The notes under the pieces: generated by a model
Told to the model about the DNA's origin: nothing
The model's database searches: none
The model's input: the letters and a program-made list of their open reading frames with translations, nothing else
Shown: in pieces, positions 45,115 through 53,445 of the stretch
Layout of the letters: every line of letters begins with the position of its first letter
Numbering within the stretch: the stretch's first letter is position 1
Source: JAOUEA01 sp963825635
GTDB lineage: Bacteria > Actinomycetota > UBA4738 > HRBIN12
Length of the DNA stretch: 64,000 bases
Assembly: GCA_963825635.1 (NCBI GenBank)
Contig: CAWGTU010000003.1
Span: 62,001-126,000, forward strand
Direction: 5' to 3'
Made by a program: the position numbers and the translations under genes

Positions 45115-46134
45115 TCACGATGACGAGGCCACCGTACCGGACGGCACCTTGGTGTCCGCGAGATGCGCTCCTGCGGGCACGGAGCTCCCCTCCCCCAGCA
45201 CGCTCGACCCGACGATCGCACCCTCGCCGATCGTCGCGTTCGCCGCCAGGACCGAATCGGTCACCCGGGCGCCGGCGCCCACCCGCGCACCCTCGTGTAA
45301 CACGCAGTCGTCCACCTGCGCGCCGGGGCCGATCGACGCGCCCCGACCCACCGCCACCCAGCGGCCGAGATGAGCCCGCAGGTCGACGACGGCGCCCTCG
45401 GCGACCCAGGGCGCCGGGTAGGTCACGTCGTGCACCCTGCCCTCGAACATGTCGAAGTGGGCCTGCAGGTACTTCTCGGGTGTCCCGAGGTCGAGCCAGT
45501 AGGCCTCGGCCACGTACCCGTAGACCGGATGGCCGCCGGCGATCACCGCCGGGAAGATGTCGCGCTCGATCGAGACCGTCTCGCCCGCCGTCCACGGGCC
45601 GAGCACCGCCGGATCGAGCAGGTACGTGCCGGCGTTCACGTCGCCGGGGATCGGCTCCTCGGGCTTCTCGCGGAACTCCAGCACCATGCCCGCGTCGTCG
45701 GTCGCCACCAGACCGAAGGCGCGGGCATCGTCGACGTGATGCAGGGCGATCGTCACCGCCGCCTCGTTCGCCTCGTGGAACGCCTTCATGGCCGTGAGGT
45801 CGAGGTCGGTGAGGATGTCGCCGTTCAGGGCGAAGAACGGCTCGTCGCCCACCGCCTCCAGGGCGTTCACGATCGCTCCACCCGTGCCGAGCGCATGCGT
45901 CTCGGTGATCCAGGTGATGCGGGGATCGCCGTGGCGCGCCTCGATGAACGGATGGAACACATCCTCGAGGTAGGGCGAGGAGAGCACGACCTCGTGCACG
46001 CCGTGTCGTGCCAGGTGGTCGAGCACGTGATCGAGCGAGCGCCGATCCATCAACGGCAGCAGCGGCTTCGGCACGGTCTCGGTGAGCGGGCGCATGCGCG
46101 TGCCCTCCCCCCCGACCAGGACGACAGCCTTCAT
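45115..46134 (-). CDS. Sugar-1-phosphate nucleotidyltransferase (GDP-mannose pyrophosphorylase-like)
   Basis: 339 residues. The nucleotidyltransferase domain has LVGGEGTRMRPLTETVPKPLLPLMDR, FFALNGDILTDLDL, FREKPEEPIPGDVNAGTYLLDP and YWLDLGTPEKYLQAHFD. The C-terminal part is a left-handed beta-helix with hexapeptide repeats (GRGASIGPGAQVDDCVL and on). It corresponds to the ManC/Rv3264c-type mannose-1-phosphate guanylyltransferase by position and sequence type, and would use mannose-1-phosphate from ManB. The ATG at 46134 overlaps the glycosyltransferase stop. Confidence 0.88.
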   Translation of the reverse strand: MKAVVLVGGEGTRMRPLTETVPKPLLPLMDRRSLDHVLDHLARHGVHEVVLSSPYLEDVFHPFIEARHGDPRITWITETHALGTGGAIVNALEAVGDEPFFALNGDILTDLDLTAMKAFHEANEAAVTIALHHVDDARAFGLVATDDAGMVLEFREKPEEPIPGDVNAGTYLLDPAVLGPWTAGETVSIERDIFPAVIAGGHPVYGYVAEAYWLDLGTPEKYLQAHFDMFEGRVHDVTYPAPWVAEGAVVDLRAHLGRWVAVGRGASIGPGAQVDDCVLHEGARVGAGARVTDSVLAANATIGEGAIVGSSVLGEGSSVPAGAHLADTKVPSGTVASSS

Positions 46135-47009
46135 CGTGTCGTGATCCTCTCTCGTTGTGCCTCGAGCTCCGCGCGCAACCGCAGGGCCGCCCACGCGGCC
46201 GGCAGGGTCGCTCGACGCCACCCGGCGGCACGGTGCTTGCGGTAGTAACGGTAGATGCTGTCGGAGTGCATGCGAAGCATCTGTGGGCTGCGGCCTCTCG
46301 AGACACCGATCTCGTGCACGATCTCGACGCCGGGCGTGTACAGGACCGACCGGCCCGCGTGCCGGACCCGCGTGGCCATGTCGAGCTCTTCGCCGAAGAG
46401 GGGGAACGCCTCGTCGAAGAGCCCCACCTCGTCGAACACGCTGCGCGGGAACAACATGCAGCACCCGCTGACCCAATCCACCTCACGCTCGGTCGTGCGG
46501 TCCCATCCATGCATGTGGTAGCGCCGGGTGAACGGGTTGCTGGGTCGCACCGAGCCCAGGAACGCGTGCCCGACGGCGTCGACCACGCTGGGGAACGGAC
46601 GTCCACTCTCGTAGACGGTGCCGTCGGAGTTGCGCACGAGGGGCCCGACGATCCCTGTTCGCGGGTGCTCCCGCGCTACCCCCACGTAGTCGGCGAGGGT
46701 CCCCCTCCACCACTCGACGTCGGGGTTCAGCAGCAACACGAATGGCGCCGAGGTCTCTCGGATCCCCTGGTTCCATGCCGGCGAGAGGAACACGTTCGCG
46801 GGGTTCTCGATCAGCCTGGCCCACGGGTGTGCGGTGACGGCCTCGGTATGCGACCCGTCGTGTGAGGCGTTGTCGATCACGAGCACGTCGAGGGCCACCT
46901 CGCCCCGGTGACGCTCGAGCGATGCGAGGCAGCGCTCGAGGTACTCACCGGCGTTGTAGTTCACGATCACGACCGCGAGCTCCGCTGCCTCCGGGGCGAC
47001 GGTGGTCAC
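46131..47009 (-). CDS. GT2 glycosyltransferase, WbbL-like (rhamnosyltransferase type)
   Basis: 292 residues. The fold begins with LAVVIVNYNAGEYLERCLASLE, then VIDNASHDGS, FVLLLNPDVEWWRG, VGPLVRNSDGTVYESGRPFPS and VDWVSGCCMLFPRSVFDEVGLFDEAFPLFGEELDMATRVRHAG, the segment typical of WbbL rhamnosyltransferases. It likely moves rhamnose from dTDP-rhamnose to a lipid-linked or wall acceptor. GTG at 47009 overlaps the preceding small transporter gene (GTGA). It lies between the exporter and the nucleotidyltransferase. Confidence 0.9.
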   Translation of the reverse strand: MTTVAPEAAELAVVIVNYNAGEYLERCLASLERHRGEVALDVLVIDNASHDGSHTEAVTAHPWARLIENPANVFLSPAWNQGIRETSAPFVLLLNPDVEWWRGTLADYVGVAREHPRTGIVGPLVRNSDGTVYESGRPFPSVVDAVGHAFLGSVRPSNPFTRRYHMHGWDRTTEREVDWVSGCCMLFPRSVFDEVGLFDEAFPLFGEELDMATRVRHAGRSVLYTPGVEIVHEIGVSRGRSPQMLRMHSDSIYRYYRKHRAAGWRRATLPAAWAALRLRAELEAQRERITTR

Positions 47010-47473
47010 TGGTGCGGGGTCTGCGCCACGAGCACGATCCCGAGCATGATGAAGAACACCCCGGCCCACCGCAGCGGGGGGATCTGCTCGTGCAGCAGGA
47101 ACCGGTCGGCCAGCAGGATCAGGGCGTAGGTGAGCGAGGCGAACGGATACGCGAACGACAGCGAGGCGCGAGAGAGCACCGCGAGCCAGACGAAGGCCGA
47201 GAGTCCGAACAGCAGCAGCCCGCCCCACACCGCCCAGGTCGTGGCGACGTCTCGCAGCGAATGCGCGTTCAGCTGCAGCTCGCCGGTGTTGGCCGTGACC
47301 TGGTTCATGCCGTGCTTCAGGGTGAGCTGAGCGACGGCCGCGAGGACCACCGACAGCAGGATCAAGCCGATCAACATCGTGCGGTCCTTCCTTCCCGCAG
47401 GGAGACCTGCGGTGCGCTCGGCGAGGTGCGCATCGTGCGCCTCGGGGTCGGTGGCGGGGGGGTTCGGATTCAC
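47006..47473 (-). CDS. Small EamA/SMR-like membrane protein
   Basis: 155 residues, or 123 from the ATG at 47377. Four membrane helices: LIGLILLSVVLAAVAQLTL, WAVWGGLLLFGLSAFVWLAV, SLSFAYPFASLTYALILL and LRWAGVFFIMLGIVLVAQT. The topology and YPFASLTYALILL resemble the small multidrug resistance/ArnE-type flippases for lipid-linked sugars. I chose the GTG at 47473 because it overlaps the stop of the ABC ATPase gene, adding a hydrophilic Pro-rich N-terminus. A role in flipping a lipid-linked sugar for this polysaccharide is an inference from context. Confidence 0.83.
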   Translation of the reverse strand: MNPNPPATDPEAHDAHLAERTAGLPAGRKDRTMLIGLILLSVVLAAVAQLTLKHGMNQVTANTGELQLNAHSLRDVATTWAVWGGLLLFGLSAFVWLAVLSRASLSFAYPFASLTYALILLADRFLLHEQIPPLRWAGVFFIMLGIVLVAQTPHQ

Positions 47474-48642
47474 AGGTCCTCCACCGTGGCTGCGGGCTCG
47501 ACCGCCAGGCGCTTGGGCACCTGGACGTCGACGGGCACCTGCACCAGGTACCGCTGGGTCTGGATGTGGTAGGGACGGCCATCGAGCGACTCGAGCCCGA
47601 TCGTGACGAAGTACTTGCCTCCCACCCACTCGGCCGGGGGCACGCGGAAGATCACCCGCTTCTTGCCGTCGACCGGTCCGAGCTCGATGCCCATCGCGCT
47701 CGTGCGACCGTCGACGACGGGGTGGTTCGTGGCCGCCGACACCACGGCGAACGAGACGTCGAGATCGGGCACCCGGATGTTCGACTCCACGTCGACCGCG
47801 ATCGTGAGCTCGGCGCCCGGCCACACGGTGCCGTTGCCGTCGCCGCCGGAGTCGAACGCGACGGCCTTCACCTCGACCTCGTGGCTTCCCTCTTCCGGCA
47901 CGAAGTCGGGGTCGCGGCTGAGCAGCCGGTGGCGCAGCTCGCGCACGACGTCGGCCGGCTCGCCGCGCATGTGGAGCACCCCGTGGTCGAGCATCACCGC
48001 GTGGTCACAGACGTCGACGACCGTGTCGAGCGCGTGGGTGACGAGCACGATCGTGCGGCCGTCGCGCTGGAACTCGCGCACCCGGTCGACGCACCGCTGC
48101 TGGAAGGCCTCGTCGCCCACGGCCAGCACCTCGTCGATCAGCAGGATCTCGGGATCGACGTGCACGGCGACCGCGAACCCCAGCCGCACCAGCATGCCCG
48201 AGGAGTAGAACTTCACCTGGTTGTCCATGAACTCCTCGAGCTCGGCGAACGCCACGATGTCGTCGTAGACGCGCTCGGTGTCACGGCGCGTGAGCCCCAG
48301 GAACGACGCGTTCAGGTAGACGTTCTCTCGCCCCGTGAGCTCGGGGTGGAACCCGGCGCCGAGCTCCAGGAGGGCCGCCATGCGACCGCGTGAGCGGATC
48401 GTGCCCTCGCTCGGCCGCAGGATCCCGGCGATGCACTTCAGCAGGGTCGTCTTGCCGGAGCCGTTGTGCCCGATCAGGCCTATCGACGAGCCTTCCTCGA
48501 TCGAGAAAGAGATGTCGCGCAGCGCCCAGAAGTCCTCGGCCCTCGAGCGCGTGACGAGCAGACGCTGCTTCACGCTGCTCGGACGCTCCCGGTACAACCG
48601 GAAGCGCTTCGAGACGCGCTCGACCTCGATCGCCGCCGTCAC
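47470..48642 (-). CDS. ABC transporter ATPase for polysaccharide export (Wzt-like)
   Basis: 390 residues. The ATPase domain (about 1-245) has Walker A GLIGHNGSGKTTLL, the teichoic/O-antigen-type segment RGRMAALLELGAGFHPELTGRENVYLNASFLG, the signature YSSGMLVRLGFA and Walker B ILLIDEVLAVGD. The C-terminal 140 residues form a beta-sandwich of the Wzt type (ELTIAVDVESNIRVPDLDVSFAV), which in O-antigen exporters binds the polymer end. It acts with the permease encoded upstream, which overlaps by 4 bases. Confidence 0.93.
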   Translation of the reverse strand: MTAAIEVERVSKRFRLYRERPSSVKQRLLVTRSRAEDFWALRDISFSIEEGSSIGLIGHNGSGKTTLLKCIAGILRPSEGTIRSRGRMAALLELGAGFHPELTGRENVYLNASFLGLTRRDTERVYDDIVAFAELEEFMDNQVKFYSSGMLVRLGFAVAVHVDPEILLIDEVLAVGDEAFQQRCVDRVREFQRDGRTIVLVTHALDTVVDVCDHAVMLDHGVLHMRGEPADVVRELRHRLLSRDPDFVPEEGSHEVEVKAVAFDSGGDGNGTVWPGAELTIAVDVESNIRVPDLDVSFAVVSAATNHPVVDGRTSAMGIELGPVDGKKRVIFRVPPAEWVGGKYFVTIGLESLDGRPYHIQTQRYLVQVPVDVQVPKRLAVEPAATVEDL

Positions 48643-49430
48643 AGCTCCTCCGCGAAGTCGCCCGAGCGCCGGAAGAACGTGCGCCACGCCAGCACCAGGA
48701 AGCCGGTGGCCATGACGAGCACGATCGCGAGGAGACCGGCCTGCCAGGCGACGGTGACATCGGGCAGCACCTGCATGCCCCCCTGCGCGGGATCGCCGTA
48801 GAGGGCCCGTTGGAACCCGAGCACGATCGGGGTGAGCGGGTTCGCGAGGTACAGGCCCCACAGGCTCACGCCGGCCACCTCCCGGCCGGCGACGGCCTCC
48901 TGCACCAACGCGGCCTGATACACGATCGGGGTCATCCAGAACCAGACCAGCAAGCCGAGGTTCAGCAGGTGCCCGACGTCGCGGTAGCGCACGTTCAACG
49001 CGGCGGTCCACAGCGTGATCGCGCTCGTGAAGACCATGAGGGTGAGGAACGCGAGCGGATAGAGGACGATCGCCTCGGGACCGATGCCGTGGCCGCTCAC
49101 GACGACGAACAAGAGGAACACCGCGCTCTGCAGCACGAAGTCGAAGAGGGCGACGCCGACCGAGGAGAGCGGCAGGATCTCGCGCGGGAACGCCACCTTC
49201 TTCACCAGGTTCGCGTTGTCGATCACCGCGCTCGACCCCGACAGCAGCGACGCCGAGAACAGGTTCCACGCCAGCAGGCCCGAGAGCAGGAACACCGGGA
49301 AGTCGGGCACCCGGTTCCCGAGCACGACCGCGACGAAGGAGAAAACTGCGAGGAACACGATCGGGTTCAGCACCGACCAGATCGCACCCAAGAACGAGGC
49401 CGTGTATTTGACCTTCAGTTCCTTGCGCAC
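48639..49430 (-). CDS. ABC-2 type polysaccharide export permease (Wzm-like), 5' end uncertain
   Basis: At least 263 residues with six membrane helices and the ABC-2 pattern KELKVKYTASFLGAIWSVLNPIVFLAVFSFV ... NLVKKVAFPREILPLSSV ... ALNVRYRDVGHLLNLGLLVWFWMTPIVY. The only canonical start is the GTG at 49430, but the frame stays open to a TAG at 49635-49637 and the upstream part reads HLRLLPRLRELWGYREILANLVRKELK, which is the normal N-terminal helix of Wzm proteins. No ATG, GTG or TTG occurs there. The true start is probably upstream at an unusual codon, or there is a sequence error. Confidence 0.88.
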   Translation of the reverse strand: MRKELKVKYTASFLGAIWSVLNPIVFLAVFSFVAVVLGNRVPDFPVFLLSGLLAWNLFSASLLSGSSAVIDNANLVKKVAFPREILPLSSVGVALFDFVLQSAVFLLFVVVSGHGIGPEAIVLYPLAFLTLMVFTSAITLWTAALNVRYRDVGHLLNLGLLVWFWMTPIVYQAALVQEAVAGREVAGVSLWGLYLANPLTPIVLGFQRALYGDPAQGGMQVLPDVTVAWQAGLLAIVLVMATGFLVLAWRTFFRRSGDFAEEL

Positions 49431-49634
49431 GAGGTTCGCGAGGATCTCGCGGTAGCCCCAGAGCTCGCGCAGGCGCGGCAGAAGGCGCAGGTGCGGTGTC
49501 TCGGACGTGCGCTCGGTGACGGTGGTCGTGGCGATGGCGATCGGCTCCCGGTCGAGTGGGATCGTGGACGCGAACCCGCAGGTCAGCGCGGCGACGAGTC
49601 TAGCAACGGGGGGTGCCCAGGCCGCGGCCCGAGG

Positions 49635-51026
49635 CTATGGCGATCGTTCGACGTTCCGGGGCGGCGGAACGACCCCCGCCCCGGGCCGGAAGCTGCAGAG
49701 CGCACGCGCGTACTCCATGCCGTACCCCTGGGCGACCATCTCCTCGGTGATGCCGGCGTCGACGAGCGACTTGCCCCAGATCGCCATCGCCTTGCGGGCC
49801 GGATCGCGCACCAGCGCGAGGGTGTCCGTGATCGCTCGTTCGTAGCCGCGGGCCGTGGCCTCGGACTCGCGCAGGTGCTCGACGTGGGCGGCGGCGGCGG
49901 CGCCGACCCGCTCGCGCAGGTCGGCGTCGTCGCGCAGGCGGATCAGCACCCGCGCGAGCTCGGCGGGATCCGTCGGACCCGGCGTCACCCGCAGGACCGC
50001 GTCGTCCGGCACATCGAGGTAGGTGCCGGTGGCGCTCACGATCGTGGGCGTGCCCGCCTGCATCGCACGGCTGAGCGAGCCGCTCACCTCGCCGCGATGC
50101 GGGAAGCGCAGGTCGACGACCGCGTCGGCCGCGGCGAGCCAGGCGAGGAAGTCGGCGTCGGCGACGTCACCATGCACGCTCAGCCGGGCGCCTGCCCCCG
50201 CCGCCTCGACGACCGGCTCGACGTCGTACCCCTCGATGCGGCGGCCCACGATCGCGACGTGCGCACCCTCGCCCAGACTCGTCGCGGCGTGGGCGAGGGC
50301 GTCGAGTCGCTTCGCCTCGTTCATGTCGCCAGGGGCGACGACGAGGAACGCGGGATCGCCCAGGCCTGCCCGCAGCTCGCGAGCCCTGGGCGCGAGCCGC
50401 TCGAACGCGTCCGGCGCCTCGATCACGGGGTGCGGCACGACGAAGACCGGCGTGCGACACCCGAAGCCCTCCAGGTACCGGCGACCGAAGTCCGAGTGGA
50501 CGATCACCCCCCGCGCGCGGCGCACCACGTGGGCACACCACGGCTCGCGCAGGGGATCGTTGCGGAGCACGTCGGGATCGGTGAGCTCGTGTCGCAGGCG
50601 TGCCGCCTCCCGTGCCGCCATGAACCCGAGAGGGTCGCCGGCCGCCTTCAGCCCTCGGACGAAGTCGTCGAGCGCCAGATCGTGCAGCACGACGAGCGCG
50701 CTCGTGAGGTACGCGGCACGGTAGATCTCGAGGTGGAACTCCACGTTGTTCCCGAGCTGGAACACCCCGAGGTGATAGCCGGGGAAGCGGCCGGCATCTT
50801 GGGTGTCCACGGGCCACACGACGTCCATGCGCAGGCGGTCGGTGAACCCGATGCGCTCGAGACCGTCGAGCACGGCGCGATCGTATGTGGCGATGCCGGT
50901 CGGCGCCGGCGGTAGCGGCCCCGCGAAGATCACGTCGCCCCCCGAGCCCGGACCACGCCCGTGCTGCACCTCGACGGCCGCGGTGGAGCGGCGCAGGCGC
51001 CGAACGATCTCTCGCCCCGCCCTCAT
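49635..51026 (-). CDS. GT4 family glycosyltransferase
   Basis: 463 residues with the GT-B fold. The N-terminal part has VIFAGPLPPAPTGIATYDRAVLDGL. The C-terminal donor-binding domain has FLVVAPGDMNEAKRLDALAHA, LSVHGDVADADFLAWLAAADAVVDLRFPHRGEVSGSLSRAMQAGTPTIVSATGTY, the region of the E-x7-E motif. The sugar is unknown. It overlaps the preceding GT4 gene by 4 bases and should be part of the Wzm/Wzt export operon. Confidence 0.87.
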   Translation of the reverse strand: MRAGREIVRRLRRSTAAVEVQHGRGPGSGGDVIFAGPLPPAPTGIATYDRAVLDGLERIGFTDRLRMDVVWPVDTQDAGRFPGYHLGVFQLGNNVEFHLEIYRAAYLTSALVVLHDLALDDFVRGLKAAGDPLGFMAAREAARLRHELTDPDVLRNDPLREPWCAHVVRRARGVIVHSDFGRRYLEGFGCRTPVFVVPHPVIEAPDAFERLAPRARELRAGLGDPAFLVVAPGDMNEAKRLDALAHAATSLGEGAHVAIVGRRIEGYDVEPVVEAAGAGARLSVHGDVADADFLAWLAAADAVVDLRFPHRGEVSGSLSRAMQAGTPTIVSATGTYLDVPDDAVLRVTPGPTDPAELARVLIRLRDDADLRERVGAAAAAHVEHLRESEATARGYERAITDTLALVRDPARKAMAIWGKSLVDAGITEEMVAQGYGMEYARALCSFRPGAGVVPPPRNVERSP

Positions 51027-52075
51027 CGGTCGAGCAGGCGGGCGACGATGTCCGGCCAGCGGGGCACCTCCGCGCGCACCAGGTCGTGGCCCGCGGCGCC
51101 CATGCGCTCCGCTGCGGCGCGATCGTTCCAGAGCCGATCGAACGCGTCGGCGATCGCCTTCGGTTCGGGCGCCCGCACGAGACCGGTCTCATCGTCGCGC
51201 ACGAACTCGAGCGGGCCGCCGCTGTCGGTGAGGGTGACCACAGGGCGCGAGGCCGCGAACCCCTCGATCGTGACGTAGCCGTAGTCCTCGTCGAACGGCC
51301 CGAAGTACACGCCGAGCGCCTCTCGATACAGCTGCAGCAGGCGCTCGTCGCTCACGCCGATCTCGAACGCGACCCGCCCCCCCACGCCGAGTCGCTCGGC
51401 CTGCTCCCGCAGCCGGGTCTCATCGGGACCTCGGCCGACGAGCACGAGCCGCACGCCGGTCGCGACGTGCTTCATCGCGTCGATCGCGAGCGACTGGCGC
51501 TTCAGGCTCTCCATGCGACTCGGGAAGAGGAGGTAGTCACCGAGCGGACCACTCGGCGTGTCGAGCAGCTCCTCGGCCACGTGGCTCGGGTGATACAGCG
51601 GTTCCGCGGGGATGCGCAGCGTGTTCCAGAGCCGGTCGCGCACGTTCTGCGCGTTCGTGAACACGCGCTTGGCCTCGCCCAGGGCGACACGGTCGGCCTC
51701 CCAGACCATGTCGCGCACGACCGCGCCGTCGTCCTGGCGCTTCAGGTCAGCGTAGTCGGGGTGGTCCCAGAGTTCGTACGCGGTGCGGTGCTGGTGGATC
51801 AGCCACACGATCTTGCGCTCGTGCTGGGCGAGGTAAGCCGGGAACTTCAGTCCGATCACCGCGTCCACCTTCAGGCCGTTGCTCTCGGTGATGTCGAAGC
51901 TGCGCCACACCGCCATCTGGTGGGCGAGCTGGCTCGGCGGGTACCACTTGCCGGCGATCTGCACGAGGTCGGCCTCGTGGCCCGCATCGCGCAGGGCTCT
52001 GACGAGGGCCTCGGTGTGCGTCTCCGCGCCGCCGCGCACGAACGCGGTCTGCGGGTGCAGGACCGCGACCCTCAC
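51023..52075 (-). CDS. GT4 family glycosyltransferase
   Basis: 350 residues, GT-B fold: MRVAVLHPQTAFVRGGAETHTEALVRALRDAGHEADL at the N-terminus and, in the donor domain, LLFPSRMESLKRQSLAIDAM, LVLVGRGPDETRLREQAERLG and YFGPFDEDYGYVTIEGFAASRPVVTLTDSGGPLEFV with the conserved Glu pair. The donor sugar cannot be predicted. The GTG at 52075 overlaps the 133-residue protein gene by 4 bases. Second gene of the exporter operon. Confidence 0.88.
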   Translation of the reverse strand: MRVAVLHPQTAFVRGGAETHTEALVRALRDAGHEADLVQIAGKWYPPSQLAHQMAVWRSFDITESNGLKVDAVIGLKFPAYLAQHERKIVWLIHQHRTAYELWDHPDYADLKRQDDGAVVRDMVWEADRVALGEAKRVFTNAQNVRDRLWNTLRIPAEPLYHPSHVAEELLDTPSGPLGDYLLFPSRMESLKRQSLAIDAMKHVATGVRLVLVGRGPDETRLREQAERLGVGGRVAFEIGVSDERLLQLYREALGVYFGPFDEDYGYVTIEGFAASRPVVTLTDSGGPLEFVRDDETGLVRAPEPKAIADAFDRLWNDRAAAERMGAAGHDLVRAEVPRWPDIVARLLDR

Positions 52076-52473
52076 TCGGCGGGGTCCCCTCGCTCACCCC
52101 TGAGACGGTCCACCTCCGCCTCGAGCACCATGACCTTCTCGGCGAGGCTGGTCGTGAGCTCGGCGTGGTCGGCGAGCAGGCGATCGTATCGCCAGGTCGC
52201 CGGGCGCATCACGCGCCATATGCGGCGCTTGAGCTGCCGACGCCACTTCGAGGGCGACGCGAGGTTGCCCTCCCCCATCGGGATCACGACGGTCTCGTCG
52301 GTGCGCATCTGCGCGGCGAAGTCGTGCAGGCGGTCGCGGATCTCCGGGGTGTCCATGCGCGCGCGGGCCGCGGTCTCGCGGGCCCAGTACATCTCGCGCG
52401 AGAGGTCGCGGCGGGCCTCGCTCTCACCGTCGTCGGAAGGCGAGGACGCGGCGGCATCGGTGTCCGGCGTCAT
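52072..52473 (-). CDS. Hypothetical coiled-coil protein heading the exporter operon
   Basis: 133 residues, not recognised. The acidic N-terminus is followed by a basic region (SPSKWRRQLKRRIWRVMRPATWRYDRLL) and a C-terminal heptad stretch (LADHAELTTSLAEKVMVLEAEVDRLRG) that looks like a coiled coil. No membrane segment. It resembles the short helical modules often joined to methyltransferases or glycosyltransferases in polysaccharide loci. The ATG at 52473 lies eight bases after TACGCT; a longer frame to 52587 would have its start before that promoter. Confidence 0.7.
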   Translation of the reverse strand: MTPDTDAAASSPSDDGESEARRDLSREMYWARETAARARMDTPEIRDRLHDFAAQMRTDETVVIPMGEGNLASPSKWRRQLKRRIWRVMRPATWRYDRLLADHAELTTSLAEKVMVLEAEVDRLRGERGDPAE

Positions 52474-52481
52474 CGGCGCCG

Positions 52482-52487
52482 AGCGTA
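52482..52487 (-). promoter_or_regulatory. -10 element for the exporter operon (leaderless)
   Basis: TACGCT on the minus strand, eight bases before the ATG of the 133-residue gene. It probably starts the long transcript through the glycosyltransferases, Wzm/Wzt and the SpoIID-like gene. Confidence 0.45.
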
Positions 52488-52599
52488 GCACCGGCATGTG
52501 GCGGAACCGTGGTACGCGGCACCCGGCTGCAATATCCCGCACCCACCGCTCGGCGCTCGACAGACGATGCGTCTCGACGCTCCGCATGGACGATCGTCG

Positions 52600-53445
52600 T
52601 CAGGCACCGGCCGGCACCCCGGCGAGGAAGTCTTTGAGTCCCTCCTCGAGCGACGGCATCGGGTCGATCCCCAGGTGCGGCGTGTACACGCTGGTCAGTG
52701 CCGAGTAGATGGGCCGCGGCGCCGCGAGTCCGAGGTCGGCCGCGTGCTGCGGCTCGACCGATCCGGCGGATCCGGCCAAGTCATGCACCCGGCGCAGCAC
52801 ATCGAACCACGACGCGGGCTGCGGCCCGCCGAGGTGGTAGAGGCCGAACCGACCGGTGAGCACCAGCGGCAGGATGCGGTCGGCGAGGTGGCCCACGAAC
52901 GTCGGCGACCCCCAGCGGTCGGCGATGCCGCCCACGGTCTCCCCCGCGACGAGGGCTCCCACGGTGCGGGTCAGGTAGTCGTTCCCGCCGCCGTAGACGT
53001 AGCCCACCCGCACGACGAACGACTCGCGAGCGATCTGCTGCACGAACCGCTCCCCCGCGAGCTTCGCGCGCCCGTAGACCGAGAGCGGCGCCGGGACGTC
53101 GGTCTCGTCGTAGGGGGCGCCCTTCTCGCCGTCGAAGACGTAGTCGGTCGAGACGTGCAGCAGCACGGCGCCGCTCGCCCGAGCGGTGAGCGCGAGATGC
53201 TGGGGCCCGAGCGCGTTGTCGCGGAACGCCCGGGCCTGATCGGACTCGTTCTCATCGACGCGCGTGTACGCCGCGAAGTTCAAGATCACGTCGGCACGGA
53301 GCGGCTCGACGCTCTGGCGAACCGCGTCGTGGTCGCCGACGTCGAGCGCCTCGCGATCGAAAGCCAGCACGTCGTGGTGGCCGGGAACGCGCGCCAGGAA
53401 CGCCCGGCCGAGGTCACCACCGGCGCCGGTGACGACGATCCTCAC
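52600..53445 (-). CDS. rmlD: dTDP-4-dehydrorhamnose reductase
   Basis: 281-residue short-chain dehydrogenase family enzyme for the last step to dTDP-L-rhamnose. Signatures: VTGAGGDLGRAFL (NADPH), VILNFAAYTRVDENE, LHVSTDYVFDGEKGAPYDE and the catalytic YGRAKLAGE. The GTG at 53445 overlaps the rmlB stop (GTGA), and the longer frame to 53565 is inside rmlB. It acts with RmlB and the RmlA encoded at 56141-57199; RmlC is not in the window. Confidence 0.94.
   Translation of the reverse strand: MRIVVTGAGGDLGRAFLARVPGHHDVLAFDREALDVGDHDAVRQSVEPLRADVILNFAAYTRVDENESDQARAFRDNALGPQHLALTARASGAVLLHVSTDYVFDGEKGAPYDETDVPAPLSVYGRAKLAGERFVQQIARESFVVRVGYVYGGGNDYLTRTVGALVAGETVGGIADRWGSPTFVGHLADRILPLVLTGRFGLYHLGGPQPASWFDVLRRVHDLAGSAGSVEPQHAADLGLAAPRPIYSALTSVYTPHLGIDPMPSLEEGLKDFLAGVPAGA

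Noticed and set aside
43331..46606. 1091-residue minus-strand frame across the SpoIID and nucleotidyltransferase genes
   Set aside because: It is Arg-rich, has no domain and is out of frame with three well-supported genes on the same strand.
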